64,000 nt of DNA, taken from NCBI GenBank assembly GCA_030704615.1, contig CM060732.1, positions 6,634,001 to 6,698,000 on the forward strand, in the 5' to 3' direction. Below the pieces are notes generated by a model. That model made no database searches. It saw only the letters and a list, made by a program, of their open reading frames with translations, and was not told the origin of the DNA. Every line of letters begins with the position of its first letter. Position 1 is the first letter of the stretch. Positions 11,010 through 22,302 of this stretch are shown here, in pieces. This DNA is from Takakia lepidozioides. Taxonomy: Eukaryota > Streptophyta > Takakiopsida > Takakiales > Takakiaceae. A program made the translations under genes and the position numbers.

Positions 11010-12167
11010 CTAACATTCAGCTGTCCATGCAAACACTGCATCTTTCTTCAGAAGCTTGCTCAATGGTGCTGCTATCTGTGCATACCGTCTGACAAATCTT
11101 CTGTAATAACTGGTTTGTCCAAGGAATCTCCTTAGACTCTTAACATTTCCTGGTGGCGGAGAGGCTTTAATAGCCTCTGTTTTTCTGGGATCCACAAGAA
11201 GTCCCCTCTTACACACAATGTGTCCCAAAAGTACCCCTGAGTTCACACAGAAAGTACACTTTTCTGGATTCAGGCCCAGACCTCTCATCCTGCATCTGGC
11301 CAAACATAACTCCAATTTATGCAAGTGCTCATTCTTAGAACTGTACACACTGAAGTCATCTAAGAACACCTGCATGAAATCATCCAGATACTCATGGAAA
11401 GATTCACTTATCACTCTCTGAAAAGTTGCTGGTGCATTACAAAGTCCAAAAGGCATGACTTTGTATGCATAAGCACCCCAGTCTGTGATGAAAGTTGTCT
11501 TTCCCAGTTCAATCATATGCTGACAGATCTCAGGTGGTATCCCTTTCAGATCCTCATAGCTCCAAGCAAATACATCTCTGTATTTGATGAACAAACTCTT
11601 AGCTTCCTCAAAGAATTCTGGCTCCAAGTCAGCCCCTACTTTCACCATTCTCGGTTCCTCCTCAGTTCCCACATTCACTTCTCTCACGTGCTCATCACCT
11701 GTGATTGTCCAACCGGTCACTACTTCATCCTGTAAACTCACAGTGGCTGGTTCTTCTAGGATTTCCATTTCTCCCTCTCTTTCTTCATAGAAATGTGGTG
11801 GGTAACTGCTTGTTTCACCCTCAATTGGTGTTGCTGTTACTACACCACAGCAGATACCTTTTAAACAACTTAGGCCTTCCAGTTGCATTTTTGCAACCTG
11901 CTCCCACTCTGGGTATGCAGCGAACAGGGTAGCCTCCTGCTCCTCATCAAGTCCTTTCCTCCAGTCATACTCTCTGACTCCTCGAGGTCTTCTCGTAGCA
12001 GGTAGTCTACTAGGTTTCTTAGTGGTGATTTGTATTTTGCGCTTCCCATCATGCACAGTCAGTAACTGGGAATTCCAGTCATGGAATACCCTAGCCTGTT
12101 TCAGCCATGGTCGACCCAACAATAAGGAGTAAGCTTCCATGACATCATCCATTTTCAACACAGTCAC
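11010..12167 (-). pseudogene. pol: Reverse transcriptase with internal deletion (copy B)
   Basis: The open stretch starts with the end of the protease (LLLGRPWLKQARVFHDWN), crosses a linker and enters RT at RDVFAWSYEDLKGI. It jumps directly from HMIELGK to TTFITDWGAYAYKVMPFGL. A normal Ty3 RT has about 85-100 residues between these points, including the fingers and the first catalytic Asp. The palm motif is present as VFLDDFSVYS, followed by thumb and connection (LGHIVCKRGLLVDPRK). The missing block removes an essential catalytic residue, so this RT is inactive. The deletion point is near 11495. Confidence 0.88.
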
Positions 12168-14076
12168 TGTGATCTTTAAAGATCATCTTTTGAATCTGTA
12201 TCTTAACTCCTCTTATCAAGCCCAATGGCTGAACACTTCTTTGATCTGCCATTGTTACTGTGAATGGGGCTGGTTTCATGTTACTTAGACCAAGCTTCTG
12301 CCTTAATTGGTCTGTCATGATATTCACTCTAGAGCCTCCATCTATCAGTACATCAGTCAAGTCTGTGCTTCCAATTCTCAATTGGATTATTGGCATAGAA
12401 TCATCAAAGTCCATGACTGTTTCTCGCCCTTCTGGCTTCACAGTATAGCTTGTCACCTTGCTGTTCAGGTCTGTGTTCCCTGTCACATGAGCAATCTGAT
12501 TAATTGCTTGATAAAGCCTGTGCCTACAATGAGGTGCCACAGCCAATAGCTGTCCAATGGTAATCTTCGTTTTGGACTGGCATATTACTTCAGCCAAAGT
12601 CCCTTCAGTACCCTGCACTTGTACAACTTCTTTCTTCACTTCATCCTCACTCACTTCATCTTCTCTTTCAGAATTAGAGGAATCTGCCATAGGGATATCA
12701 GTACTCTTCTGCATTTCCATTAAGGTATTAGCCACTTCCTTGTGCAGTTCCTTCTCATCTCTCCAAGCCTCGTCATCTTCACGCACATCACTGCCATCTT
12801 CATTATCATTATCTTCCTCATCTACTGGAGGTATTAGTTTAGCTTTGCTTTTGGTTACTATCATTGTACTTACTTCTGGTACAACACATGGCCTAACCAT
12901 GTGAGCTGCCACCACTGGGCCCTCATTCACAGGAGCTCTCATCTCATTCTGGTGTCTAATCCAGAATGAACAGGCTGCCTTGCGATGTCCTGCCTGATTA
13001 CAATAGTAACACAGTTCTTCACCATTGGGTCCTCGCCCTTGATCTGCTCTGGGATTATTTCTATAATCCTGATTCCCTGGCTGGTAATTCCCCCTTGGAT
13101 TACCCTGATAGTTGCCTCTGGGATTGCCTTGGTAATTCCCTCTTGGATTACCTCTCCCTTCCATACCATTGTTATAACCACCAGGCCTACCATAGTGGTC
13201 CTGATCATTGTTTCTTTCTGGTTGGGGCTGCACTTGATGCACCCTTACTTGCCTAGGTTCTCTTGTCGTTGTCCTTCTGTTGTAATAACAATTCTCAGTA
13301 GAATGGTTATCTATTTTACAGATAGTACAATGTTTCTCCTTCATATGGCATTCAGCTGTGGTATGGCCTTCATTCTGGCATTTTGCACACCAAACACCCT
13401 TCCTCCAACGTGTTGCAGCCTCTGTGGCATACTTCTTCAAAATTTCTTCCAATCTTTTCTCATAGTTATCCCTCTTCAACTTTTCCTTCTTTTTACTCTT
13501 CCTTTTGAGCTCTTGCTCATCTTCCTCATCTGACTCATCCTCAGAGTCCTCATCATCCCTTTTCTCTCTCCTGAGCATTCCCAATTGCTCAATTCTGTTA
13601 GCTGTTTCAAATGCCTCCTCCACTGTATTATGGGGTAACATATCCACTTTCTTTTGCAACTCTGGTCTTAGTCCACTCACAAACCAAGTCTTTTGTAACC
13701 CTGGTGCTGGTACAGTAGCCAGCTTTTTCATCATTAATTCCATCTTTTCCATGTACTCTTCATCAGTTTCATGCTTCTTTTGCCTTAACTGTTGTAAACT
13801 TCCATACACTTCGTCCTCAGTTTTGCTTGTCCTGAACCTGTTTCGGAACGCCGTACTAGGGCCATTCCAGGTTAGGAAATGATTATCCGGAAATCTTGCA
13901 TACCATTCACTTGCTTTCTTGATAAGTGAATAAGGAAACAGTCTCATCTTGGCATCATCGCCATTCTCATTGTTCACAATACACATGTGCTCAAATTGGC
14001 TAATGTGTACATCAGGATCCCCTTTTCCTGCATATATTGGAAAAGGTGGCTTTGCCCGTGTTGGAGGTACCGCCAT
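12145..14076 (-). pseudogene. gag: Gag and start of protease (copy B)
   Basis: A 643-codon frame. The helical Gag domain covers residues about 10-170 (FPIYAGKGDPDVHISQFE and YARFPDNHFLTWNG). A Lys/Glu-rich coil follows. Three CCHC knuckles lie at about 230 (CAKCQNEGHTTAEC), 249 (CTICKIDNHSTENC) and 354 (CYYCNQAGHRKAAC), with a repeated RGNYQGNP tract between the second and third. The protease signature is VLIDGGSRVNIM near residue 579, a DGGS form of the usual D-S/T-G. A 1-nt insertion near 12178 (AAA where copy C has AA) ends this frame early and separates it from the rest of the protease. Confidence 0.87.
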
Positions 14077-14194
14077 CTGTGGCCCTACACCCTGCCCCCT
14101 GACAGGTGCTGGTCCTCATGTTTGTGCTGGTCCTTGAGGACCTGTTGTTGTAGTGGTGGATCTTCCACCAGATGCTGGCCCCTGAGCACTCCCT

Positions 14195-14860
14195 GCTACT
14201 GGCCCCACTGTATTCTTAGTATCCCCAACTCCAGTTGCACTACTTCCCACACTCCCTGTCCCCCCAGAGCCTCCCCCTGAGCTGACACCTTTGTTGGCAT
14301 GTGATCCAAGTGTTCCACTTGATCCAAGTCCAACAGGTTGGATGTCCTGGTTATAGTCTCAACCTCAACTGTTGGGTCTACTTCTTCATACTCTTCCTCT
14401 CCATTTCTTCTCTCTGTTTTCATCTTCCAAGTTCATTTCTTGGATTTCTTCTTCCTCACTCATGTAACTCAACTGAAGTGGTGTGGGAGAGTCTGAACTC
14501 TCCGTTGGCTCTGCCACATCCTCCTCTCCTTCCTTGTCTTGTGCTTCAGAAACTGGAGTTCCTGCTTTTGGTGTTCCATGCCAACTTTGATCAAAGATTT
14601 CTGTCAAATCTTTAATCCAAGGATGTACCTCAGATCTTTCACCTTGTGGTTGATCTTCTTCCTGTACCAATTCCCTTAATCTTTCTTGTAAAGAATAAGA
14701 AGGAGTCGCATCCAACTCTGGTTCCTCCGGTATGGGTGATGTACTCTTCGATCTTAATGGTGTGAGAGGTCCAGTTGATTCTCCTATGTCTATTCCTCTC
14801 TCCCAAAGATATGGATAATTAGCTTTCAAATAACTTTCTCTTTTTGCTGAATAAATTATG
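14195..14860 (-). pseudogene. gag: Gag leader, acidic N-terminal region (copy B)
   Basis: The N-terminal part of Gag, read as YLKANYPYLWERGIDIGES and a Pro/Ser/Glu-rich disordered tract with EPTESSDSPTPLQLSYMSEEE. A frame change near 14400 moves the reading from the 14386-14964 frame to the 14196-14423 frame, then to the main Gag frame. Copy C keeps the same region in one piece (48409-48960). Similarity to copy C ends near 14855, so codons upstream are not from the element. Confidence 0.7.
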
Positions 14861-15250
14861 ATTGAGGTCATGACTTTGGAATGAGGAGATCGTCCACTAG
14901 AGAACTGAATATTAAAAGCAAACATTTTTTTTGGGCAAAGCAGTACATTCATTCCAACACACAATCATTTTTCAATTCCGCAATCCGAAGACCTATTTTA
15001 GGCAATCCCCAACTGTACTTACGGGAACGCGCAAAGAACTTGAAAAACAGTTTGGAGATGGAAGCAAAACCAAAATACAATTTATTGAGCCTCGGTACTT
15101 GAACCTAAAGAAATATTGGCGGTTTCAGAGGAACCACTTCCAGAGTGTACAGCAATATCATCTATGAATACAGCAGCACATCCATGACGTTTTTTTTTTC
15201 CTCGACCTTCATGGAGATGCGAGTACAGTGTTTGTTCGGATAATACCCGT
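14856..15250. other. Junction region between copy B and element E1
   Basis: No coding signal is seen between the broken end of copy B and the last exon of the methyltransferase-like gene. I could not find an inverted repeat or target duplication that would mark the left end of E1, so that end is undefined. Confidence 0.4.
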
Positions 15251-15279
15251 GCGCAAGCTATCTAGGGGGGCTCGGGGAC

Positions 15280-16440
15280 ATGTAGTATCCTTGGAAACCG
15301 AAAGGCGTCTGCTGATTCGATGACTGGTGCTGAACTCTGCAAAGCAAGAAGAGGAATGGTGGTATATGTTAACATCCAGATATAGACACAAAAGCCACTA
15401 TTTCTCGAATGGGAACGACACAAGGAAATGCACATTTTTTGCACGAGTACACAAGAACTTACTCACACTCAAAATCGGAGTCCACGTCCAGCTCGTCAGG
15501 CGCTTCGGGCTCCTCCAGAAGTCCCTTTGTGGATGGGGCAGAAGTAGTCCCGACTCAAGCTGACGAAGCTCGCTTGAGAAGAGCTCCGTATCAGCTTCCA
15601 TGCCGAAGAAGTGCCTTCCGGCGCTCTTGCAAGCATGAAAACATGCTCCTGCAAATCCAAGAAGAACGAGAAATAAAAACCGGGTTTCCCTAAGGTCACT
15701 GCCCATATGTCAAACACAATGTGAAGGGCCCCACTTGTGCCCATAGACAAGTCAACCACTCGTCCACCATGACGGCTGCATGTCTCCACCAAAGTCTGCA
15801 TGAAAGCTGGAGATTTCTCCCGTGCACCTCTCCAAGGGACACCATTCGTCCTTTCATAGTCCGACCCGAGTCGACGTAATTGAAGATAACATCATCCTCC
15901 ACAGGCTTGCAGGTGGGGTCAATGTGAGCTGCAAGGTCCCTCAACTGAAACTCAGCAACACCAGCAGGAAGAGTGTCTGTCCGCCTCACCAGGCACAAAG
16001 CTTCGAAACTCGTGTCTGTCATTAATCACGAAGACAGAATGAGACAAAAGACATAACCCACCATTTTGATTTACCGGAAAACCACGAAACATCAATTGAA
16101 AGGAACCAACTCACTTTCTGCCCGGGAACTCGCCCTTCGTAAGAGGCAGAGTATTGATGCATGTCCAAGTTTTGATGACACGAAACCCGGAAGCTTTCAT
16201 GTAGCTGAAAAGAGTTCTTCGAGCCGACATGTCCTTTGACTGCATGAGAAGAAGAGCCCCGAGTCCGAAAGGAACTTGTTGCTAAATGAGAAAGCCCATT
16301 GCCAGTAACGAGAATCCGATTGTTCCAAGTCGGGGTCGAATTGGAAGGAAACACATCAGGGACAGGAAAACCGTCAGGAATGTCCAGCACCACAAGTCAG
16401 TCGCGTATGCCTGTTGAACTCCATTCACCATTCCGGACTT
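15280..16440 (-). pseudogene. Beta-class amino-methyltransferase-like exons (E1)
   Basis: Minus-strand exons whose order fits a beta-class DNA N6-adenine/N4-cytosine methyltransferase: a motif-IV-like DLVVLDIPDG near 16385, an ASGFRVIKTWTCINT strand-helix near 16170, then motif I. If an intron at 15649-15734 (donor GTGGGG, acceptor TTGCAG) is removed, motif I reads VVDLSMGTRACFHACKSAGR and runs on into HFFGMEADTELF. This corresponds to the family's DPFxGSGTT, GRxFIGIExD pattern. Frame changes near 16290 and a probable 1-nt loss near 15818 break the frame. The canonical DPPY is DIPD here, so activity is doubtful even apart from the breaks. A last short exon ends near 15250-15285. Confidence 0.55.
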
Positions 16441-16559
16441 TGTGACCTACAGCCAAAAACATGAGACATTGTAAGAAGCCCAATCCAAATCTAACAGGAG
16501 ATCAATCCCCTGGACAAGCCACAACAAGCTGCCAAACACAATTATTCATACAACAGTTT

Positions 16560-17190
16560 AGACATAAGTTTTCACCTGAGTGTGGGAACGAAACAAGCAT
16601 GTCCCACGATTTCGAGGGCACCCTTTGAATGTGGACTTCCTCGACCCATCATTGAAAGAAAACTTTCATTCAGCACCTTACGATAGATAGAACTGGCCCA
16701 AAACCCTGGAGGGATGTTCTCTCGCCTCGAAAACTTGCTCCCTGGACTTTGAAGTTCTCCTATCCCTCCTTGCGGGAGAAGGTTGTCTTTCAGGAACCTC
16801 TGATGGTCCTGTCCTTGCGGAGCTGCACTTTCCCCTTCCCCTTCGGATCCCCGACAACCTTCCCCCTTTCTTTTGGAGTAGCAGTTTTCTCGCGCTCTTT
16901 TGCAGCCAGAGCCGAAATGATTATGTCCTGGATGTCTTTCTCAGCCATGGGGCAATCGCTGCGGCATTGTCGTTCAGGGTTTCTCAAAACAACTTCATCG
17001 AATGGGTGTCCTGTTTTGGCACGTCGAGGTACCACCCCACAGTCTCGGAAGTGCGCCCTGCTCCAGTCTTTGGCAATACCAGCCGTGTACATTGTCTTGT
17101 CATTGGAGGGGTCAGCCCATGAAAAGATGAAGTCTGGGTCATCGCTAAGGTACTTTCCCGGTATGAGGATGATACCTATACCTGAATCAC
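16560..17190 (-). pseudogene. Linker exons between ParB-like and methyltransferase-like parts (E1)
   Basis: An open stretch near 17190-16790 reads IILIPGKYLSDDPDFIFSWA, then RRAKTGHPFDEVV and a Lys-rich tail with KEREKTATPKERGKV. A further one near 16750-16577 reads NIPPGFWASSIYRKVLNESF and ends at CTCAG followed by GTGAAAAC, a plausible splice donor. E2 has a related exon (43077-43345) with EPPFFMAW at the equivalent of DPDFIFSWA, which supports this being a real exon. Function is unknown. By position it could be the N-terminal lobe of the methyltransferase. Confidence 0.5.
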
Positions 17191-17304
17191 ATACAAAAAA
17201 CGCAGACAGTCATTCGATCAGAAAACGAAATAGAACACACATCCGAAAAAGATATTGAAATGCAGGAATGCAAAACTGAAATTCTACTTTTGAAATCCCG
17301 AATT

Positions 17305-17920
17305 AACCTTGCGTTGACGCAATGTTCATTCTAGCAGAAATGGGGAACACCAAATGATAATGTTGTATTGATAGAGACAACGAATGGAAGCGCGATTCAA
17401 CATTGCTTCAACGCAAGGTTGTTTTAGGGTTGAGGAGGAAATGGAAACTGCATGAAAACTACCCATCAGACTATGTATTGGTGCGGATATTCAACATTGC
17501 GTTGGCGCAATGTTGAAATCCTCTGTTGAAAACATGTCAATGGTATCTGATAATCATAAGTTTCCTACAATTGTATTGAAAATAGGTGGATGGCTGCGGG
17601 AAATTTGCAGCAAACCATACCGCCAAAACAACTTGCGTCAACGCAAGTCGTTTGTTGGTACACTTAAAGTTGAAAATAGCATTTCAAACCGACTCAAAAC
17701 ATACTTATGTTCATTGGCAGCATTGGAACTGGATTTGAACTGCCCCAAACCACAGGAAAAGCTACATAGCCTGACACTTCATCAACCTTGCGTTGACGCA
17801 AGGCTGATTTTCTAGTCAGTTTATCCCTTTCACATTCAGAAAAACGGAATTATGGGATACCCAGGTATAGGTAAGTGAAACCAGGACAATGGGAATCAAC
17901 CTTGCGTTAACGCAATGTTG
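17305..17920. repeat. Palindrome cluster in an E1 intron (six copies)
   Basis: Six copies of a roughly 24-bp inverted repeat lie at 17305-17326, 17398-17421, 17492-17515, 17630-17649, 17783-17806 and 17897-17920. The best form has 11-bp arms around a 2-bp centre, with core TTGCGTTGACGCAA. Spacing is irregular (85-150 bp). No coding signal lies between them. Confidence 0.88.
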
Positions 17921-18052
17921 CTCGACTGCACAGCAGCCCTCAGAGATATCGCAAAGCACTGCAAATTCGCAATTCCTTATGGAAAGAAGACACAAGATTG
18001 CAGAAACATGCCCTTCAAGCACCAATTTTGATTCAAGGAGGTCACACCTGTA

Positions 18053-18698
18053 CAACACTCGCTTCATTGCTTGCTCGCTGTTGTACTGGTTTTTGAATAA
18101 GACCTGGAGATTCCTTTCTTTCTCAAACTCCCTGAAGAAGCTGTTGTTCCAGTCAACGAGCTTCCATCTCCTGATATAGGCCTCCAGTGTGATCCGGGGG
18201 CAAGCCATCTGGATTTTGTAGTCTGCCATCGACTCAGCAAGTGCAGCCACTGCACGTTTTCTAACTGCAACAAGAAAGCTCGTAAGAATTTTCAAGAGGT
18301 TACGGAGCATCAAAAATGTCTGAAATGGTTTGGTTCAAACCTTACCTGGCTCCAGAATGTGGCTTTGTGTAGCCTGGTCGAATGTGTGGTCGCTAACAAC
18401 TCTTATTGCTTATGTCTTCGGTCCCTCTCTGGAGTTGGGAACATGTTCGTGTCTCACAAGAGGATCCGAATTCCATATCTCAAACCACTGATTTTGGTTG
18501 CATTGTCCACCATTGAAATGGAAGGGATGTAGTTTTCTCTTGAGTCATTTCTGGCTTGGAGCCATACTTATCATAGTGTGCTTTCACCTGTTCATCTCGA
18601 ACTTCATAATGTCCTCAAGCCCAGTTGCAGACCGATGCTCTTGTGTGGGAATCATAGTACTCTGCTTTCGCCTTCAATCCAGTTTCTGCTATTTCTTG
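18053..18698 (-). pseudogene. ParB-like gene, middle exons (E1)
   Basis: An exon at about 18264-18053 follows the acceptor TTGTTGCAG and reads LAESMADYKIQMACPRITLE to QAMKRVLYR, where a GTGTGA donor follows. The E2 gene has an exon ending AMRIVYR with a donor at the same place, so the intron position is conserved. Upstream, 18698-18300 holds QEIAETGLKAKAEYYDSHTR and NQWFEIWNSDPLVRHEHVPN. Stops fall at TGA near 18616 and again near 18495, which mark either further introns or decay. Confidence 0.55.
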
Positions 18699-18788
18699 CT
18701 GCAACATAACAGGTAAAAAGATATCAAAGACTGCAATTTCATCACAAAATTTGCAGTATTAACAGGCAAAAGGTGTCAAAAAGCTTAC

Positions 18789-18978
18789 AGTGTACATGTA
18801 CTCAAGAAAAGCCTCCCTTGTCAAGCTGTACCATGTGCTTGTCTTCTTCTCAGCACACCTCTTCATCTGCTGAGGACTGAGCACGTTCGTGAATGACTCC
18901 AGTGGCATCAGCCCTACTTTCTGGATGCGGAATAGAGTGTGGCACAGATTGGTCGTCACATGAGATGTTTCATTGGAC
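18789..18978 (-). CDS. ParB-like gene exon after the DGNHR exon (E1)
   Basis: A clean exon with acceptor TTTTTCCAG and donor GTAAGC, encoding SNETSHVTTNLCHTLFRIQK through LVLT-like helices to TREAFLEYMYT. It matches, exon for exon, the E2 exon at 41850-42041 (VHTHMAHMLYRVRKTGL through RLTMDGMVEVIYE). Conserved splice sites in two diverged copies show that this is true gene structure. Confidence 0.65.
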
Positions 18979-19052
18979 CTGGAAAAACCTTCAACTCATA
19001 AGATGATTTCAAATTGTCGAAACAAGTAACAGACACAAAGTTGGAAACTTAC

Positions 19053-19651
19053 TTGTTTATGACGTGCATGGCTGTCAAGAGCTGCGTGACACGTCCTTTG
19101 TGATCGAGAACCATGGAAACCACGCTCCAGTGCCATTCGATGTCATCCGAGTGCAAGCTTGAAATGTAATCCATCCAGGCAAGCAGTCTATGGTTCCCAT
19201 CCCAGACAAAAAACATCTTTCCCATGAATGCTTTTGTGGAGGCCTTTTTGGACAGCTTGAACTCGAACTCCCTATTTACATCCCGCCAGCATGCATCCCA
19301 ACCTTGCTCAATGTCCTCTGTTACAAGACACTCCTCTCCTTTCGTGTTCATAGTGGATACGTAGAACACTGCTGATCCCTTAACATAGCCGTGAACAAAG
19401 TCGTTCTTCAACTTCGTTATATCGTTCCTCAAAGCCGGTCGAACAGCGGGCATGGAGATCATCTTGCACAGCGGAATGACCAGGTTTCCGCTCGGAACCT
19501 CCATCGACAGAATCACCTTCGACGAGTTCACTTTTTGCCCACCAATTATCTCCTCGGCCTTGTCTTCATAGTTTCCCTCCAATGCATCTTCCTCACCTTC
19601 ACCTTCTGACGAGGCCAAATCTTCCCCCTCGGATTTTCTTTTTCTTTTCCT
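19053..19651 (-). CDS. ParB/Srx-like domain exon (E1)
   Basis: An exon of about 200 codons, with acceptor CTGTGCAG before a Lys/Arg-rich start and donor GTAAGT at 19052. After an acidic stretch it reads IPLCKMISMPAVRPALRNDI, then a helix-strand VKGSAVFYVS, and ends with MFFVWDGNHRLLAWMDYI. The DGNHR..A motif, with an upstream helix and a G-S-A/P-V strand, matches the ParB/sulfiredoxin fold, where this loop contacts nucleotide. In bacteria and phages, ParB domains are often fused to DNA methyltransferases. A similar pairing appears here. The E2 and E3 genes carry the same domain. Confidence 0.65.
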
Positions 19652-19699
19652 CTGCACAGAATGAATTATCTGTGAGTGACAGATTGAGCACCCATGGAT

Positions 19700-19922
19700 C
19701 AACATTGCTTTGACGCAAGGTTGATTGATGGGGATGTAGTTTAGACTGAAAAGCATACAGGAAAGACTTTTCAAGCAAAAAAGTGCTTTGCGTGGACGCA
19801 GGGTTCTTTTGGGAGCTTCAACTAATCAACTTTTGCTACCTTACATTTCAGGATATGAGAGATCGGACGCCTCCATTGAACAAAAAACTCATCAAAACCA
19901 GCCTTGCGTCAACGCAATGTTG
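19700..19922. repeat. Two palindromes in E1 intron 1
   Basis: Copies of the E1 inverted repeat lie at 19700-19723 and 19899-19922, just upstream of the ParB-like exon. Two bases of each differ from the 22507-22530 copy. A degenerate half-like copy is near 19790. Confidence 0.8.
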
Positions 19923-19979
19923 ATTTGTAGTGTGAAAAGAAGGGGCGTGAATCCCCTTCTGTGCAAGTCTAGTTGTGCT

Positions 19980-22260
19980 CCTCCCCAGGTCAATTGGAGG
20001 GAAGGAAAGGAGCTCTCCTCTCAGGTGATCCAACCATCGTCACTCGGTGTGGGTTTCCCTCAGGTCCTTCATGATCAGAGTTCACACAATCCTCATCCAC
20101 GCCGCAGCGGAAGAGAAGACATGGATGGGGAGTCTGTATTGTTTTCACCCGTGGTTCTACTTCTACACGACATCCTCTCCCTGGTACACTGCACCAGCCA
20201 TGTTACCATGTTGTCTTCAGTGATGCAACCAGCCCTACGTCAGTGATGACCACTGCCCTTGTGGGCAGCTCCCTTGGTCAGCAACAAGTGGAATCCCCTT
20301 TGTAATAAGATCACAATTTGGAAGGAGGCAACTCAGATCTGCCATGAGTTGCAGGCCCACCAGTTTGGCCCTTCATGGGTTCATGCTTTCTTTATCTTAC
20401 CGCCCCAATCATCCATTCCTCTCCATCCCCTCTTGCTGGTCAGCTCTCTCCCTTATGTCCTTTTCTCTCTCCCTCTCTCTTTCTTTCAGGGTGAGTAGGT
20501 TCCTCACTCTTTCCACTGTAGCATGTCTATGATGCAATGCAATGCGCATTCAGCCAAGCATCCAGTGCACCCAGCATTGAAATCAACCTTGGTCACACAA
20601 GATATAATCAGCCCTTTTATCAGTCCCTCTCTTGCCAATGACAGATGCTTCACACTCCACTTTTCCCAGGTGTAGCCATTTGCCCAAGACAGCTCTCAAC
20701 CCTTCTACAGGTCTCAATTTACACACCCTAACAGCTCTCTTTTTCCCATCAACTGTGAACCTCGGTGGTTCACATGCTGAGAGCACCCTGAGAATCAGAT
20801 CCAAACCCAAACAGATGTTGGTTTTTCTGCCCCATCCACATCATCCCTTCTTGTTGTTTCCAAACAGTTCTATCTAACTCTCACTAGTTTCCTCTACCTA
20901 CTAAGCTAGTTCCACATTGACTGCAATGTGTCAACATCCCAGGCTAGATTGTTTGTACAAGCTCATGACGCTGAAACAAGGAACAAGAATACAACAGCAG
21001 CAACCATTCTGTCCCAGCAACGAATCAACCCTGTTTCCATTCATTTTTCCTACTGTACAATGTAACAGCAGGTGCATCCATCTCCAGTCCATCCTGGTTT
21101 GAAGTCCAGTGTCTTCATTCCATTTCCAAAGCTCTTTTTCTTCCTCACATGTCAGTGTCTCTTACTACATACAAGAGACAGTCCAAACTTCACAAAGCGA
21201 TTTCTAAGTCCAAAAAGAGAAGGCCACTCTTCAAACTTATCTGTCTTATACTCATTGAAGCGGTGGGTCTGCCTGTCACGAAGGCACCTTGTCCTCTCCC
21301 TCGTCAGCCATTTCCGACGTCTCTTCTTATCGTGATTCCAGTCCTCATTAAGGCATGACGGCTCTGCTTCAGCTGCTGGCACATCCTTGTGCCTGCCAAC
21401 CTCTACCCTATCCTTCTACATGTGCATTTCTTCCCTATGAAGTGATCTGGTCCTACAGCCTTTAAGACAGAGAGCAGATACAAAACTTAATTATAGATAG
21501 CTTAAGCGCCATACACACCAGAAGGCGGCACCGCTTCCTCTTGCACAGAATGCCAAGCCAGATCCCTTAACGTCGCTCTTTAAGGCAAGCTGATTCCCTT
21601 ACAAAGTGATCTGGTCCTAAAGCTCAAAAACAGACAGCAGCTACAAGATTTGATCACAGACAACCTGAGGCGCTATACACACCAGCCTACATTTCTCATC
21701 CCCCAACACCTGCTGAGCCGCTCCATCTCCTCATTAATGTGCTCATCAAGACAATGGCGACAGCAGTGGTGCACCGCCCTTATCACAAACCTGATCCCTC
21801 TGGTTTGATCATTGCTTACGAAGAAGGCGGCACCGCTTCTTCTTGCACAGAAAGCCAAGCATGAGCTCTTAACATTTCTCTTAAAAGCAAGCTGATACCC
21901 TTTGCGTAGGTGGAACTTTCTCAGATATCCTGTGCTGCCAACACCACTGCAGCAGCTGCGAAAAGATACACGCATTCTTCCCCTTCGAATTTCACATCCT
22001 GCTTCTAGGGTTCAACATCATGGATGAAAATCATTCATCCTAGGGATGAAAAAGGCGCATGTCATAACTTAGCCATATTTTGTTCTTGGCAGATCAATAG
22101 CATAGTCTTTCCATGGAATTACCTCAAGTTATGGACAATTCCTCCCCTTCATTAGCACGAAGGGCACTCCCTTTGTAGTAGTGCCGAAACCTGATGCCAA
22201 ACAAAAACTTGAATTTTTACCCCCTGCACTCACACTACAGATTCATGTGCGGCATCTGTT
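19980..22260. other. Large intron-like block without recognised genes
   Basis: About 2.3 kb inside the E1 minus-strand gene, free of the E1 palindromes that lie on both sides. Short open stretches exist on both strands (for example 20583-20810 and 21673-21975 on the minus strand), but none shows a motif I know. The block holds two imperfect direct repeats near 21435-21900. It may be a separate insertion into the intron. Confidence 0.4.
21435..21900. repeat. Imperfect direct repeats in the E1 intron
   Basis: The segment with AAGTGATCTGGTCCTA and GGCGCTATACACACCAG-like sequence occurs near 21438-21522 and again near 21606-21683. The adjoining GAAGGCGGCACCGCTTC block occurs near 21521-21595 and 21826-21900. 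The pieces are reshuffled relative to each other, so this is not a simple tandem repeat. Confidence 0.65.
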
Positions 22261-22302
22261 CATTTCACTAGAAGTTCTATCATACACAATGGAGGTAGGC
22301 AT

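Larger units (their letters stand above)
3658..14855 (-). mobile_element. Ty3/gypsy retrotransposon copy B, 5'-truncated, with large accessory ORF
   Basis: Reading on the minus strand, the order is a gag leader, Gag with three zinc knuckles, protease, RT, RNase H, integrase, a long accessory ORF region, a polypurine tract and the 3' LTR. The similarity to copy C stops near 14855, inside the gag leader, so the 5' LTR and primer binding site are missing. The element sits in copy A at 3657/3658. Damage includes a 1-nt insertion near 12178 that separates protease and RT frames, a deletion in RT, a frameshift near 10085, and a stop at 9553-9555 where copy C has Glu. It is therefore a dead copy. 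The 3' accessory region resembles the extra ORF of Athila/Tat-type elements in position only. Confidence 0.85.

Noticed and set aside
12557-13882. Plus-strand Ser/Leu-rich frames opposite Gag of copy B
   Set aside because: They are antisense shadows of the Gag coding strand, whose zinc knuckles and homology to copy C fix the true strand.
20583-20810. A small minus-strand gene in the E1 intron
   Set aside because: No homologue elsewhere in the window, no recognised motif and no splice context. An open frame of this length is expected by chance.
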